From: Entrophospora sp. SA101
Taxonomy: Eukaryota; Glomeromycota; Glomeromycetes; Entrophosporales; Entrophosporaceae
NCBI GenBank assembly: GCA_958430865.1
Contig: CAUDNR010004178.1
Location: 1 to 64,000, forward strand
Reading direction: 5' to 3'
Length of the DNA stretch: 64,000 nucleotides
The position numbers and the translations under genes are program-made. Below, in pieces: positions 42,752 through 57,544 of the stretch; positions within the stretch are counted from its first letter, which is position 1; every line of letters starts with the position of its first letter. Below the pieces are notes generated by a model. The model worked only from the letters and a program-made list of their open reading frames with translations. It ran no database searches and had not been told where the DNA came from.

Positions 42752-45700
42752 GGTTGGGGGTGGCAGGGAATTACCAACTCTAAGAATTAATTTTTATTTG
42801 TCATGTAAGTTCTGTATATTTTATAAAAGAATCTTTCTGTATATAATATTATCCTTTTTAAAAAGAAATGATTTTTATTGTAAATAAAAAATTAAATTTA
42901 TGAAAATTTTATAATAGTTATTTTACCTTAACTAAATATGGCAATGGTAATTTTGTTTGTAACCGGTTAACCAGTTAAAAAATTAACAGTTTAATGGTTC
43001 ATTTAACTGGTTAACTGGAGGTTTTAATGGTTAGTTAACTGGTTAAAGAATTTTTAAATGGTGCCAATCTCTAAGTTATACATTTGAAAGTTATACTTTT
43101 AACCCTAGCAAATTCAAGGTGTTTAATTGATGATCTGTAAAGTATCCAGAATTATGCATTAATCACACATTAACCATTTTTTTGCATAATTCAGTAAGAA
43201 TGTATATTCAATGATTACTGAAAAGAAAATGATATGTGTTGGCACTTTTATTGCTTTACAGTCATACTGTAAATTGTGAAAAAAGTTTGTTGATAATCAT
43301 ATAAAGCTGAACAAAGACATCAAAGTAATTCACAACCAAATCAATGATCATGAAAAAATCAACATTGCAATTTACAAAGCCTGATATTTCTAGAAAAAAT
43401 TGACAAATTAAAACCTTTTTAATTTATATTGTAGGAATTGTATGAAAGAGTTTTTGCATAAAAAAAGTCAGTCTGAAATATTTATTTATTTAATTATCAT
43501 TTTGTTTTATTGTAGGTACAAATTAACATTTAGAAAAATATTTGCCAAAACAAATATATTGCCAATAATGTATCTGGTGGCGATGTAGAGGAAGTCCCTT
43601 TCAAATTATAAAAATATCTTAATGTTAGTTTTGGCCAAAAATTATGATCACATAAAAACAATTTGCATACTCCTGGATGTCTATTTATTGTTCATTTTAA
43701 TATATCGATATTAATATTATATAGGAAATGGGGTTCTTCATGATTCTTTGAAGTTAAAATTATATGAGGATTATCATCAAAAATCAGCATTGGAGTTTTA
43801 TTATATGACATTTATAATTTGGAGTTGTGATGTCATTAATCTCAACAGGTTAGAATCAAACAATACAGCAACTATTATACTCACAAGGTATAAAATAAAT
43901 ATAACATAATATATATATATATCCCAAATGCTATTTACACTGGTAGGTTTTTGAATCCCATGATCTGTTAATTCTAATAAAGTTACAATTATTGGTAATT
44001 ATAATAGTAACTATTTTATTTTTACAAATAAATGACTTTCATTGTCAAACTCTGTTAGTATTTACTCTTTGAGTTATTATTATTTACATTAGTGATGATG
44101 AAATAATCAAGAAAGCAACAAGCTACAGTGTGCCACAAAGATAAATTACAAGAAATAAAGTCTCACTTTCTATCCAAGGTCTTGAGGCTTTTAACATGTA
44201 TTCCATTGTAGCTGCTAAATGAAACATAATGATCAAGGCTTTTTTGTATATACTCTCTCCTCCATGCTCTTTCTTAAAAAACAGAAAGAAGAAAGCATAG
44301 TGAAATTGGGGGAAAAAAAATTTCATTTTTGGTTTTTGGAAGAAATGAAAGATTAATAAAAAAATTATATATTTGATGAAACAGATAAACTTCCATTGAT
44401 CCTTCCAACAATTCACCCAAATGTCACTTACCACAATCTATCAATTCTAATAAAATTACAATTACAATATATTTTTTTTTATTTTTGTATTTACAGATTG
44501 ATTTTTAATGAGAAAATTATACAAGTGTTTATTTGTTTTATTGGTAAAACGAAAAGTTATATTCCCATTCTTATAAATGTCATTTTTCTTTTAAATAATA
44601 AAGTTATAAACTCTAATATATGTATATTTATTTAAATTACAAATAACAAAAGTTCTTAGATAAAATATAACGATAATTGTAAATACTTTGAGGCCATTGG
44701 CAGCTACCATAAGATCAGTCAAAGGTATTAAATATTTATGCATTACTTTATTATCTACAAGGTTTATAAAATATTCGTAAGGTTTAAGTTGATCGGTGAA
44801 ATTAGGGAGCATTTTCAGACAAAGGAATACTTTCATTGATTCATGATTTCTATTACCACATATAGTAAGTATTCTATTTTTTCTTGCATTAGTATTATAT
44901 AATTTTGATCTACGTCTCTTTAATTAAGAATGGCAAATCGAAATTCCGATCAAAGTATACTTCCAATAAGATATCTTTAGCAGAATATCAATAATAACAA
45001 TGACAACAATAGTAATAATTTTGATGATGATAAATAAAATGAGTATTGGACAAAATGTACAAGTAATGGATATTATATATATATATATGTATATCGATTG
45101 GCTTATTTATATATTAACCAATGATGGTTTTTCTTTTAAATTTTGCATGGCTTAATTCAAATTTTTATATTTAAATGTTTATCATCAATTGTCTTCTTGC
45201 ATAATGATATGAATTATTATTCCTTGGCGAGGGAAACCTAACCACTCTGGGATGTCCAAATTCACTATCTTCAAAATTAAGGTATCCTGCGCCTTCAAGT
45301 CCATCAACACAAAATTAAATTAATAATATAACAGAAAATGGAAATGTTCCTATGCGATGCAATTACATAATAATAATAATAATTTGAGCACGAGGAGTCG
45401 AATAAGACATATATAGTAAATACGTATTAGTTAGGAGAGAATATTATTGGTGTGCATTTTTTAGTTTGATGGCTTTGATCGAATTATATAATAATGTATA
45501 ATGTAAACTACTATTTTTTATTTGCATCAATGTAACATTTAAAAATTCATGTCGTGACCGGAAGAAAGTATCCGGATAAGGTTTTTTTTTCACATAATAA
45601 AAATTACACATAATTTACAGCCTACGTGTAAATTCTTATGTTTTTAATTTTTGTGTATGATTTTAAAGATTTTTAATTAACATTGCATTGAGAAAACACT

Positions 45701-46431
45701 AAAAATGGCAATCCTCAATTTTACAAAGTAAACCTTTTAAAAACTTATTGCTTATAATTTAGGTTCTCATGAGTATGAATAATCGAGTAATTTTCATGCT
45801 TTTATCATATATAGAAATTTTAAAAAAAACTAATCTCGGAATTAACTGAAGCTGAGCGAGGAAAATTTTTAGGCCTGGTAGTACTCATTCAAATAAATTT
45901 TATTGGCATTTATCTTTAATGTTTTTAGAATTAATTAACAACAAAAACCCTTAACTCACTAATTCATAATCGTCAACAATATAGATGATTCTGTTTATTT
46001 AAATGTTTTAAGGATTAAATTAATTTTTTTAAAGTGTCATTTAATGAACCAGCAGTCATTAAAAGAAAATTAATACAGAATAACAATAATAAGATTAATT
46101 GAAATTAAATTTATAAAAAACATTAGTAAAAATATTGAATAATAATATATTTATATTTATAATATTACAAGGAAAACAAAAACAAAAATTGATATTAAAT
46201 TGTAATTAAAATAATAATAATAATTAAAAAAATATATTTACATTTTATTAAGTTCTGAAATAAATAAATTTATATTTAAAAGATGCAAAAAAAAGTAATA
46301 TTTCCCAGCAAGCCCAGGAAATCAAGCCTGTTTAACGCAAATGAGGTAAAAACAGCAACAATCGTTGATATGATGATTATAATTATAGTAGCTATTGCGG
46401 TGAAGGAGATGGGAGAGGTGGTATCACTAAA

Positions 46432-48293
46432 TCAGGTTTCTGTGTAATAAGAATGTCTTGATAAATGTGCTGGAAATGTTGGAAAATCTATTGAATTATA
46501 TAATGATCTGTTATTTAATTCGGATTTAACGGATCTTCTATCAGGCAAGGGAGCAATTAATAGAGAATTCGTGGTCTTGTGACGTTTAAAAGTATGAGCG
46601 GCGGTAGTGGTGTCACTCGATTGATTTATTTCAGTTGATAAATGTAATTCGGTTGTTGCTCTTCTTGGTGGTGGTTTCGGAGACATCATTTTCTGCTTTA
46701 TGAGAAGATCTTCTTTAATACGTTTTTCTAAAACTTCGCTATCCAAAATTTTTTGAATAATGATTGGATTTAAGGCGTCAATCTCTCCCGATTCATCATC
46801 ACTTAAAGTTTTATTTATTTTCTTTTTTTCTTTTCTACGCCGTTCTTTTTTTAATTCTCGTTCTCCTATTATACTTTTCCTTGCTGTTTGACGACGTAAT
46901 GATTTCCTCTTATTGTATTTACCACTACTATTATCATTAACAGCGTTACTTTTATCATGACTAATATTAATATTATCATTATCGTTATCATTGGTGTTAT
47001 TAAGATTTTTACTTGGATAAAATTGTGGATTACCAGTTGTAACATTACCATTAAATGATAAAAACACACTTTGCTCCAATACATTCTGTCTGAATATTTG
47101 TGAAGCACGTTGTTGACGTGGTATTATAGCAGATACGCGTTTTTGTTTGCGTTTAGAGTTGGCCCTTGATAATCGTTTAGATGAATTACGGTTTAATATT
47201 TTCAATTTAGCGATTCTGGTAACAAGTGGACGAGTTGATCCAACTTTTGTTGTTGTGATTTGTTCATTCTCTTTATCATTATCGTTATTATTGTTGTTGC
47301 TAACGTTGTTTTCATCTTGTTGAACAATAGATAGACGTTCTTTATGAATAGACAATGGAACAAGGCTTGCATGAATGAGTTTTGGAGGGATGTTGATTTC
47401 TGGTACCCAAGGATAGGATTGATATTTTATAGGTGGTAAGTCTTCATCCATATCGGTAGGGTCGTTTGAGTGAGGAGGATTTGAAGTTGGGGCTTTAACC
47501 AATGGCAATCTTGGTCTTGATTTGGTAACTTTTCGATAAACAACATTGTTTGTCCGTTTTGTTTGTCTGGTACGTTTATTTGATTGTGTACGAACAACTT
47601 TTATTTCAGAATATTTTTTTTGTGCTTCATCGAAATCTTGAATTAACTCGCTGATCACAATGTCATTATAAATTCTTGATTTTCTTCTATCTTTCATAGT
47701 TTGAATTGATAATCTCTTTTTAATATTATTTAATTGTTTCTGCTGCTGCAGCTGTTGTTGTTCATGAAAAGAAGTGTCATCAGTATTGTCAACAATAATA
47801 CTTTTGCTGTCGTTATTGTTGTTTGTTGTAAAGGTAACTTGCTGTTGTTTAATGTTTTTAGCATTGTTGCCATTATTATTGTCATTTTGTTGTAAAGGCT
47901 CATTATTTTTTTGATTTTTCGAAACTTCTACAACTTGTATGGTTGTAACTAAAATGCCTCCAAACGCTGTAGTACCGTTATTTCCTTCCTTTGAATTTAG
48001 ACTATCCTTTGAGTTATTGTTAGAATTTTGCGATATCGATGATGATTTATCGGAAAAAGAAGAATATTTATCATATTTATCATCATCATATTCTTGAGTT
48101 GGTGAATCAGGAGGTGTATAAAATTTTGCATCCTGTGCAGAATTTCTAATTGTTTTTCTTTTATAATCTCTATTTGTGTTATTGCCATCATCGTCATCGT
48201 CATCACCATCATTTCCCCAATACAATTCATTATCGACACTCGTTTCATTAATATTGTGTTGTTGTTGTTGTTCGCTTGAAGATATCGTATTGA

Positions 48294-48342
<49 letters not shown>

Positions 48343-48417
48343 GATATCATTACGATTAATAACAATACTGTCCATACCCAAAGAATTTTGTTTGGTATTT
48401 ACTGATAATTCATTCAT
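46432..48417 (-). CDS. Asn-rich, low-complexity protein of unknown function (661 aa, copy B)
   Basis: Identical in protein sequence to the gene at 4110-6095; see that entry for features. The start is the first ATG (48417). If both copies are real, the gene dosage is doubled. Confidence 0.7.
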
Positions 48418-51105
48418 TGTCAATGATTATTTTATATATATGTATGTGTATGTATTATTATTAATTTATAATTTTAAAAAGAAAGTATAAATATACCTTG
48501 CGATATATATTTTTTACAGCAGTTGGTGCTGTTTTGGCGTGTTATTATTATTATATGTATTATAATTGCAGCGTTAAAATTTTACCGAATTAATTATTCA
48601 AGTAAAATTTTTAAAGTTAGACAATAAAATATTTATCTATTTTTAATCAGAAATTCATAAAAGCTATCTGAAAAAACAAGACGCCAGAAAATAAATAGGT
48701 AATAATGAATGGTTGATAAAAAATAAGGGAAGAAAAAAATTTCATAAAATAAAAACAAAATATTGCCTTTACTCACGAAATTTATGTGGAAAAAAATTAA
48801 GGGAAATGTGAAAGGTGGGGGGAGGGGAAAGTAAAAAGAATGATATTTTATTATAAAAGAAAATTATAAATGATTAACGTAGCATAAAAAAACATTTACC
48901 AACCCGATGACGCGTATTAAGGGAAGAGGAGGAAAGTGAGTGAAAAGAGGAAAATATGAAAAAAAGTAAGAAAAAAATTAAATTTAAAGGTGTTAACTTT
49001 ATGTATTTACAACATTTACAACAGCAGCATTATTAATTTTATTAATTTAATTTATACTACAAATAAAAATAAAATCTGCAACAAAATTAATAAAAAATAA
49101 ACAAGAACCATTAGTTTCTATAACAGTGTAACATTTATTTTTTACTTATTACATAAAACTATTCTAAAAACCCTGAATGTAGTGTCATATATCTTATTAT
49201 TATTTTATGACTTTATTAACATACTAATACTTTATTTTAGCACACCAATAATTTTTTTTTGCAAATGGTATTCTAAGAAATGAGTTAAGAAAAGTAAAAT
49301 AAAATTATAATTAGTTACCAATTGATTATTCTGCATACCAATATCTGTACTATATGGAGGGAAGGAAGGTTCTGATTGCGGAATATATTTTGTGACCGCG
49401 TGTACGACAAAATTTGTTTTACAGTCGGGAAACATGCCAAATTACGTAGTAGTTTTTTTTATTAAATATTAATATACCATACATTTTGCTTATAAACCAA
49501 TTTCGGTTATAAAAAAGTTGAATATAACAAAATTATGGGTGCCTAAATTCTCTTATTTTGATTTTAGTCATATTAATATATCCTAAATGAATAGTAGTTA
49601 TATGTAAGAAATATTTGTCGCAAATTGGCACGTTCTAGCAAGACATTTGCAAAAAATTAATAATAATATATGAAGCAGAATCCACAGCTGCCTAAAGGTA
49701 TAATGTTTGTTTGTATCTATGAAATTTTGCCAAGTTAGGAAAAGACTATAATAATATAAAAAAGTTGTACTTGCTCATTGTTGTCCACAATTGTATAGTC
49801 AAATTAGATGGGTTATTTCTGTAGCTGGTTAATATATTAATTGAAATTTGGACTAGGAAAATCAATCTGATTTTTTTTTACTTAATATTAATTAATCTAT
49901 TATGCAAGGATTACGATTGGAGTCTTGTTTGCATAGTAGAGGACAGGTACTCTAATTTGCCGGATTTTTTATACATTTCTATTTCAGAAAAATTTCCGAA
50001 ATTTTTACAAGAAAATTTTGTGCATTGGTAATATAGGGTTTCGTATAACCCAACTTTAAAATTGTTACTAAAAATAGATTTGTGAATGCTGATCAAACAA
50101 TTATTTTATTAATAACTTTGGTTTAAATTTATCAATTCCGCACAGAAGAACAGTATAAGAGCCAATGGGAAATCATAAAAAGATATGAACCAAAGTTCAC
50201 ATGTTCAAAATATTTTTTTGAATTAGTTATTCAGAACTTTGCATCCGGATCCCTGTCTTTTTAATTATTGCAATCCGGGTACCCTTATTACGATTACTAT
50301 CATTTTCAAAAATCTTATTAGAACATCCCATCCGTTTAAAAATTTTAATCCAAATATTCATTAAATGATATATATATGAATCCAATCGATTAAGATAATG
50401 GATCCAAAAATTCAACGTACATTTTTATAATATTGTTATCTTTTAGTATTAATACTAATACAATCTAAATTATCAGATGGACGTTCAAATTTTTCTTATA
50501 AAGAATTCGATTAAGGGTAGTGCCGTATTTTAATTATCGAGGTTAGATCTCGGAAAAACTCTATGATTAGAAAATGCTTTATAAAAAACAAAATGAGATT
50601 ACTTCACCATAATAATAAATTCGTATTGATAGAAAATGAAAAATATCGCCGCCTTTTACTATATTAATATATAAAAAAGGACCGGCAGAATTTTTAGATC
50701 ATTTATCATATATTTCTATTAAGGCCTATCTTTCTGTATCACAACGGTATTTTTAATGTGAAAATTTGGCAGGAGGAGACATTATAATTCATATTACACC
50801 ACGAGAAGTAGTTTATTTTTTTGGGGAATACGTTCTTATTCTAATATTAATCCTTGTTTGATTGCAGTAGATGATGAAACATTTTAATTTATAATCATTT
50901 CAATCAAGTACACAAAACTATCTTTTAAATATTTTTAATCGATAGATAATTTCATATGTTCTCGGCTATTTTGATTCGCATTATTAATAATTTTAAAAAT
51001 TGTTCGGAAAATCGATTCGCATAATTATAAAAAACTAAGAATCGCATCAATATGATTTGTCATTTAATTTGGCGGTCACATACAAATAGAGTTTTCCCGG
51101 CTTTT

Positions 51106-51405
51106 CTACCCATGAATGTCCTTGCCACATTTTTCATAATACGTAATAACTTTGCCCAAACACTTGATAATTGACTCCAAGTGAAATAATTTGACCACAT
51201 TTACAATTAACTTTTTAGCATTGACAAATTCTTGAATGTTAGGGTATGTAGTAAAATGTTTTTGGCGTGAATCACAAGGAATTTTTTTATTATTTTTATT
51301 ATGACTTTTCATTTTAAATTTTTTATCAGTATTATTATTTATTATTATAGTGTAACCGATAACATTTTTATCTTCGAATAATATAAAAGCAGTAACATTT
51401 TCCAT
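51106..51405 (-). CDS. Hypothetical 99-aa protein (copy B)
   Basis: Identical to 8784-9083 and bracketed by the same direct repeats (about 51071-51101 and 51477-51505). The function is unknown. Confidence 0.3.
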   Translation of the reverse strand: MENVTAFILFEDKNVIGYTIIINNNTDKKFKMKSHNKNNKKIPCDSRQKHFTTYPNIQEFVNAKKLIVNVVKLFHLESIIKCLGKVITYYEKCGKDIHG

Positions 51406-51857
51406 TTTCTATCAATACAAATCTATGATGAGGCGGCCACGAATTTTTTTTAAAAGTACTTTCGAATCATAGTGTTGACGGTCACATTCAATAGAGTTTT
51501 CCCGGTCCTTATAAAAAAAAGTCATCTGTTACACTAGTTCGCAAATATAGCAATAGTAATAGAGGTCCTCGTGTAACGGACAATAATATATGTTTTTTTA
51601 TTAAAATTCTTCATTCATAATTTACCAATTTATTCATAATAATAAATCATAAATAAATAAACGTAGAAGAGATATTTATACACACAATATATATATATAA
51701 TTAATTCTTTTTGTTTGTTTAATAAACCATTTTGTGGTCGGGAATTAAACAGTAGTAGTAGGGTTTAATTGTCCGTTTGGTTATCAGAGTGATATAGGAC
51801 TCGGTGGTTTTGAGTATTTGCTTTGGTATAAATTTTCGTTTCGCATAAATATTTTGT

Positions 51858-53315
51858 TTAACTTTTTGTAAACGGGATTAATTGTTTAAGTGTAAACGTA
51901 AGGTGATAATACCAATTGGTAAAAGTGAAACAATGTTTCATCACATGAACCCGTCTTCTTCTTCTTACAGAGCTATTGGCATTTTGAGATGGATGTGCGC
52001 TCCAATTTACATCTAGTTTGGTAAAATTCCTAGCATATTGCCATCCTTCTGAATCCATGTAAAAACGTGACATATCTATTTGCCATTCATTCACCCAAAA
52101 CCATTGTTTATTCTGTAATTTTGTATAAGTAATTGTTATTGATGAAGAATTTGGCCCAACTGGTAATTTTATATCTTCTTTATATGAAGTTTCTCCACTA
52201 GGATGGAGCAATCAGACAGGGTTCACGCAAATCTGTCTTCAAAAGACTTGCTGCTGAGTATTTTGGTGAACTACGAAGCGCCGACGCCATTTTGAAGCTC
52301 TTTGATTTTCGGGAAGAATAATTGGTATTGATATGTGAAAAGTAAAAACATCATATGGTTGATTGATTGATCGGTAGTAAAGATGACCGAATGATGTTTC
52401 TATTGTAAATGTATTATTTTCAATAGAAAAAAACAAGAAATCAAATAGTTAATTGAAAATTAGTCCAAGCATTTATCCTCAGCTCTTCACAAATATAAGT
52501 CTCATTACTTGTTACTGCTGCATCATAAGCAGTCTCGCCAAATTTATTTTTAATAAGAGGATTGGATTTAGCATGATTTAAAAGATATCAAGATGTTTTT
52601 TTGATGCAGCATTCATTAGTAATTTTTTTTAATACAAACCTGCGAATAAAAATATTTTAATCACAATTATATATATGGCAACAAAAATTGATTCATATTC
52701 ATATTTGTTTAAAAAAAAACATTCACAATATTCATATTATGTATTTCCAACATCTACATCTACGCTACTGGCAGATTCCACCAAATACTTAACTATACAC
52801 AAATGTCCTTGTGCAGATGCATTATGTAATGATGTCCATCCATCATTATCTTTTTTGTGATAAAAGATACATTTCTTTGTAAGAGATAATTGACAACTTA
52901 TATATGTCCATTTATATGATGCTTTTAATAATTCAGTCTATAAAATTATATATAACATGTACATGTAAGCATACACATATAAATGAATAAAATAATAAAA
53001 TAAATGAATAAAATAATAAAATAAATGAAATAAAATGAATAGATAGATTTATTTATTATATATTTATCTTTATATTTTATCTTACCTCACCAATTTGATC
53101 TTCTAAATCAACAATTGCACTTGCGCTTTCTACAAACTACCCAACAATATCCAAATGACCACGTGAAGCTGCGTAATGAAGTGTATTAAATCTGAAGAAA
53201 GGTATGCAACGTTGGCGCGTGCGGAATCTGTCACTTTTCCACCAGATCCTTTTGGTGCTAAAATCTCTTTAACTTTTGCTAAATAACTCAGGGAAGTTTC
53301 CTCATAAATATTCAT
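51858..53315 (-). pseudogene. Ankyrin-repeat / dysferlin-domain gene, decayed (copy B)
   Basis: The same order of ankyrin repeats and DysF domain as at 9536-10993, with the same frame shifts and stop codons. The decay therefore preceded the duplication. Confidence 0.75.
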
Positions 53316-54491
53316 ATGCTCTGAATCCCTGAGGTAGCGATAAGCATTGTTTATGAAGTTTAGATGAAGCTTTATTTATTTGAAATGTATTTTTTCATAG
53401 TTTCTCCTGGGAGATGTGATAAATAAATTCTTGGAATTTTTGCTACAGTTGGAGATGAAAAATACCCCGGAAATCACATAGATAGGTTACCCGAAAATTT
53501 TCATGAGTCTACTCAAAGGTTTTAATAATGAATTTACTCAGCATTTTGATCTTCTATAATGATTTTACCCAACATTAAAATTTTTTATTTTGAATCTTGC
53601 TTACACTACATTGGCTATATTCACAAGTTTAACTTTGGATTAGATTGGATAATCCTAGATCAGGGTTGGGAACTCGTACTCTTACACGTATCGTTGGGGA
53701 AATCAAATAATAAAATCAATTATATAGTATCGCATAAATATGTTGATCAAATTTTTATTTAAAAATATTTTTTTGTTTTTAACAATCAATCGGGAAACTT
53801 AAAAACGTTTATAACTTTGGAAACAAAATAGCTACAAAGAAAATTGAAAATGATTTTGATTAATAAGAACCTTGAATATAACGTAAAAAAATGCTATTTT
53901 TTTTTTGCTTAATATGATTTTTTTCAAATTTATATGTATTAACAGTTATTTAGAATTTATGACAAAACAACATGAAGATACATCAATGTTAATAAATATT
54001 TTTAAAATATGGCTCTGTTACATGTAGAGACATATTCTGCAAGCTCAAAACATTTTTCAGAATTAAAAATTCTCACCTGTATGATGAGTTATAACAGTTT
54101 CATAGAAAGCGATTTTCTTTAATTTAATAATTTAATTATAAATTGATTTTAACAATCGGAAACTTAAAATGTTTATTATAACTTTGGAAGTAACATAGCT
54201 ACAAAAAAAAATTGAAAGTGGTTTTAATCTTTAAGAACCTTATCTACAATGTAACAACGCTATTTTTATGGGTTTTTTGGTTTTTTAAATTTTGCAATAA
54301 TAAACATCTAGAATTTATGGCGTTCGAATTGTCTAGTGCCTGAATCTGAAACACACATAGACAGTCAATATTGGTATGTGGAGTTGTGTTAACTTGATAT
54401 TCTTTTCGATTTTTGATTTTGAAGTTAACTACATGACACATGGACTAGTTAATATTGGTAAATACATAGAACAACCTTTACATAGTACATA

Positions 54492-55508
54492 CAGTCAACC
54501 CACCATAAATACACCCCCCTTGGGAATGGTCAAGAGCGTGCATTTATGGAGGGATGCATTTAGGGAGGGTAAGAATATTATGGCTACACGTGACATTCGG
54601 GATATTGTGTTAAAAAAATTATTTATTTATTATTATTATTATTATTATATTATAAAAATTGATCCATTGTAGTTTGTTTCATTGAATTTATTTTTTTAAA
54701 TTAATATATCAATCAAGAGAATTAACTTGTTTTAATTGTTCTTTAGTATTTCCTTGTTATAGTAAAAAGGCATAGACAATTTCCAAACTTTTGGAAGCTT
54801 CATCAGCACTCATTATTACCAGTTCAATGCTATCATCACCTTCATTATTGTAATAATAATGTTAGAAGATTTTTTATTTATTAAAACTTGTGTAAATGGA
54901 TTTGTTTTTAAAATTCTTCATTCTTGTCTTGCTTTCTTATGTATAATAATTTCGCCTATAAAATTTTCACCATCTGGATTCTTATTCTGTCAATTAAAAA
55001 AGAAAGAATTAGTAAACATTCATTTAATTCTTTATTTAAAAAAAAATCTTTATCCTCTGTTTAATTCTTAACAATTTTGCCTATAAGTTTCACTATCTGG
55101 TAACCCTTTGTCAATTAAAAAAGAAAGAATTAGTATACATTCATTTAATTCTCTATAATTTAATTGACTCTTTATTAAAAAAAAGCATATAACTCTTTAT
55201 TCTCTGTGTGATTCTTAACGATTCTGCCTATAAGTTTTATTATCTGCATAATAACTCTTTGTTGATTAAAAAGAAAAGAATTAGTAAATTACGCATATAG
55301 ATGAAAAATTAATTAATGTAACACGATAAATTTTGTTTCTTGTTACACATTGATCACATGAAAGTCACGGACGTGCATTTAGAGAGGGTGGTTTTATATA
55401 AATGGGATTGGTAAAAGATCGTGCAGTGCATTTACGGAGGGATGCATTTATCTCTTAAGTCCCAAGGTTGGGAATGAGACATAGCATGCACTTATGGAGA
55501 GTTGACTG
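54492..55508. mobile_element. Tc1/mariner-type non-autonomous element, ~1 kb (copy B)
   Basis: Copy of 12170-13186, with the same TA-flanked inverted ends and internal repeats. Confidence 0.7.
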
Positions 55509-55513
55509 TAGGT

Positions 55514-55690
55514 TAGTGTTGGTTTCCAAAACTCGAGAGTTTCGCAATCGTGCGAAAGTCAAAAGGTTTCGCCATAAGTCGAAACTAGTTTTGATTTTTG
55601 ACTATTGACTTTTGATTTAGTTTTGACATATAACTTTTAATTTTAGTTTTGACTTTCACCTCTTCAAAATAGTTTTGGCGACCAACACTA
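55514..55690. mobile_element. hAT-type MITE with 8-bp target duplication (copy B)
   Basis: Copy of 13192-13368, with the ctgtaggt duplication on both sides preserved. Confidence 0.8.
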
Positions 55691-55698
55691 CTGTAGGT

Positions 55699-55925
55699 AC
55701 AGGTTTTAATAATGATAAAAATCCTTTTATTGTTAAATCGGTTGGGAGAGATTCAGTATGATATAGCTTTTGCAAAACGTATTCTAAATCCTTTTTGGGG
55801 TGTGAAGGAAGCATGTTAGATTTGGTATTGTATAAGCGCAATAAAATGGTTGTATACCATACCATACGTTCTGCAAGTGTTATATCATATACTCTTGTTG
55901 AATTAATAGCATCACAGTAAATCAC
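55699..55925 (-). pseudogene. Coding fragment cut by MITE (copy B)
   Basis: Identical to 13377-13603; an unrecognised truncated exon. Confidence 0.35.
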
Positions 55926-56312
55926 TAGAGTTTGGTGATGATAAGAATTTTTTTTTTTTTAATGTTGGAACAATTCTTTAAATAGTGCAATTCTTATTTT
56001 TCTATTTTCAAGATTTATATTAAATTACAGGATTTATTTACCTGATAGAGAAAAATTTAAAGGGTATCAAATAAATTATTTAACTGCTTAAAAAGAGTAC
56101 GTCTAATATTACGAGGGAATTATTTGTTACATGCTATTAATATTGTCATGGACACCAAAAGAGGTGTTTTCAAATATACCAATACGCTAAATCAAAAATA
56201 AAAAATAAAATAAAATAAATAATAAATAAACAAATTAGTGTTGTACTCAAAAAAAAAACCCCCCCGTTTTCTCTACTCCAAGTCAAATTTTAAATCTTAT
56301 AAAACATTTATA

Positions 56313-57476
56313 ATGTCACGTACCAACTTCTTAACACCAGAAAGAGAGGAATTTGTATCTAGAATTTATAATGAAATGTGTAATGATGCAATGGTTAATT
56401 CTTTCATCATAAAAAAAAGAAAGATTATTTTTTTCTTATTAGTCAAAAAAAACAAGGAGCTTTCTGAAAATGAAAATGAATTTAGTAAAGGTTTATTTAT
56501 AAGTTTGAATTAAGAAATGCAAAAGATAAAAGGATAAAACCAAAAGAATATAACAATCGTAAATCAATAAGATACTCTGATAGATTCTGTGAAGGTTGCA
56601 TAAGCTTACAACTACAGAATCCTTTTACCATTTGGGCATTTGGAAATAACATAGTTGATGATTTTATTCAACAATGTCAAATGAAATCATTTTTGTCAGA
56701 ACATATTTTAGGATGGGTACCTTATGAGCAACTTTATCATATAGCAAAGTTAACTGAAGGTGGATTCAGTTCAATTTATACTGCTATATGGATAAGAGGA
56801 AGAATAATTGATTATGATGAAAATAAAAAGGAATTTAGTTATTTTGGAGAGCAAGAAGTAGCATTGAAAAGTTTAAATGATTCAAGTAATTTAAAAAAAG
56901 GCTTTTTTGATGAGATTGGTAGTTGTCATTTAAAACAATACTGCATTATACAATACTAATTTATTTTATTTATTTTCAGGCAATTAATTATTTTAAAATT
57001 AAATCAGGGATGATTGTTTCTTACTATAGTATAACTAAATTCCCAAATAATGGAAACCATGCAATTGTTTTAAATTATTTATCAGAGGGAAATTTAAGGG
57101 ATTATTTACAAAAAAAACCATTTAAATTTAACATTAAAAGACAGAATTACAATCTTTTATTATTTATGTAATGCATTACTTGTTATACATGAAAAAGATT
57201 TAATCCATTGTGATTTACATAGTGGTAATCTATTAATAGATAGAGGTAATTGTCATATACAGATTTAGGATTATGTGGACCAGTTGATGGAAAATCATCA
57301 AATAAAGTCTATGGGATTGTATTGTATATTGCACCTGAGCTACTTAGAGGCAAAAAGAACACAAAAGAATCTGATATTTATAGTGTTGGATGTTAATATG
57401 GGAAATATTTGCAGGTCATCCACCATTTAACAATAGAGCTCATAATCATTGTTTAATTTTTGATATATGTGATTAG
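56313..57476 (+). pseudogene. Protein kinase (TKL/RLK-like), frameshifted (copy B)
   Basis: Same as 13991-15154: glycine loop, VALK lysine, HCDLHSGN and DLGLCG motifs in more than one frame, with a GT-AG intron at about 56919-56979. The lesions are shared with copy A, so neither locus can make a full-length kinase. Confidence 0.85.
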
Positions 57477-57544
57477 TAACCATCAAGACTGTAATTTGAG
57501 AAAAACAACCTCATGCCATTAATTTACAACTACAAATAATAGTA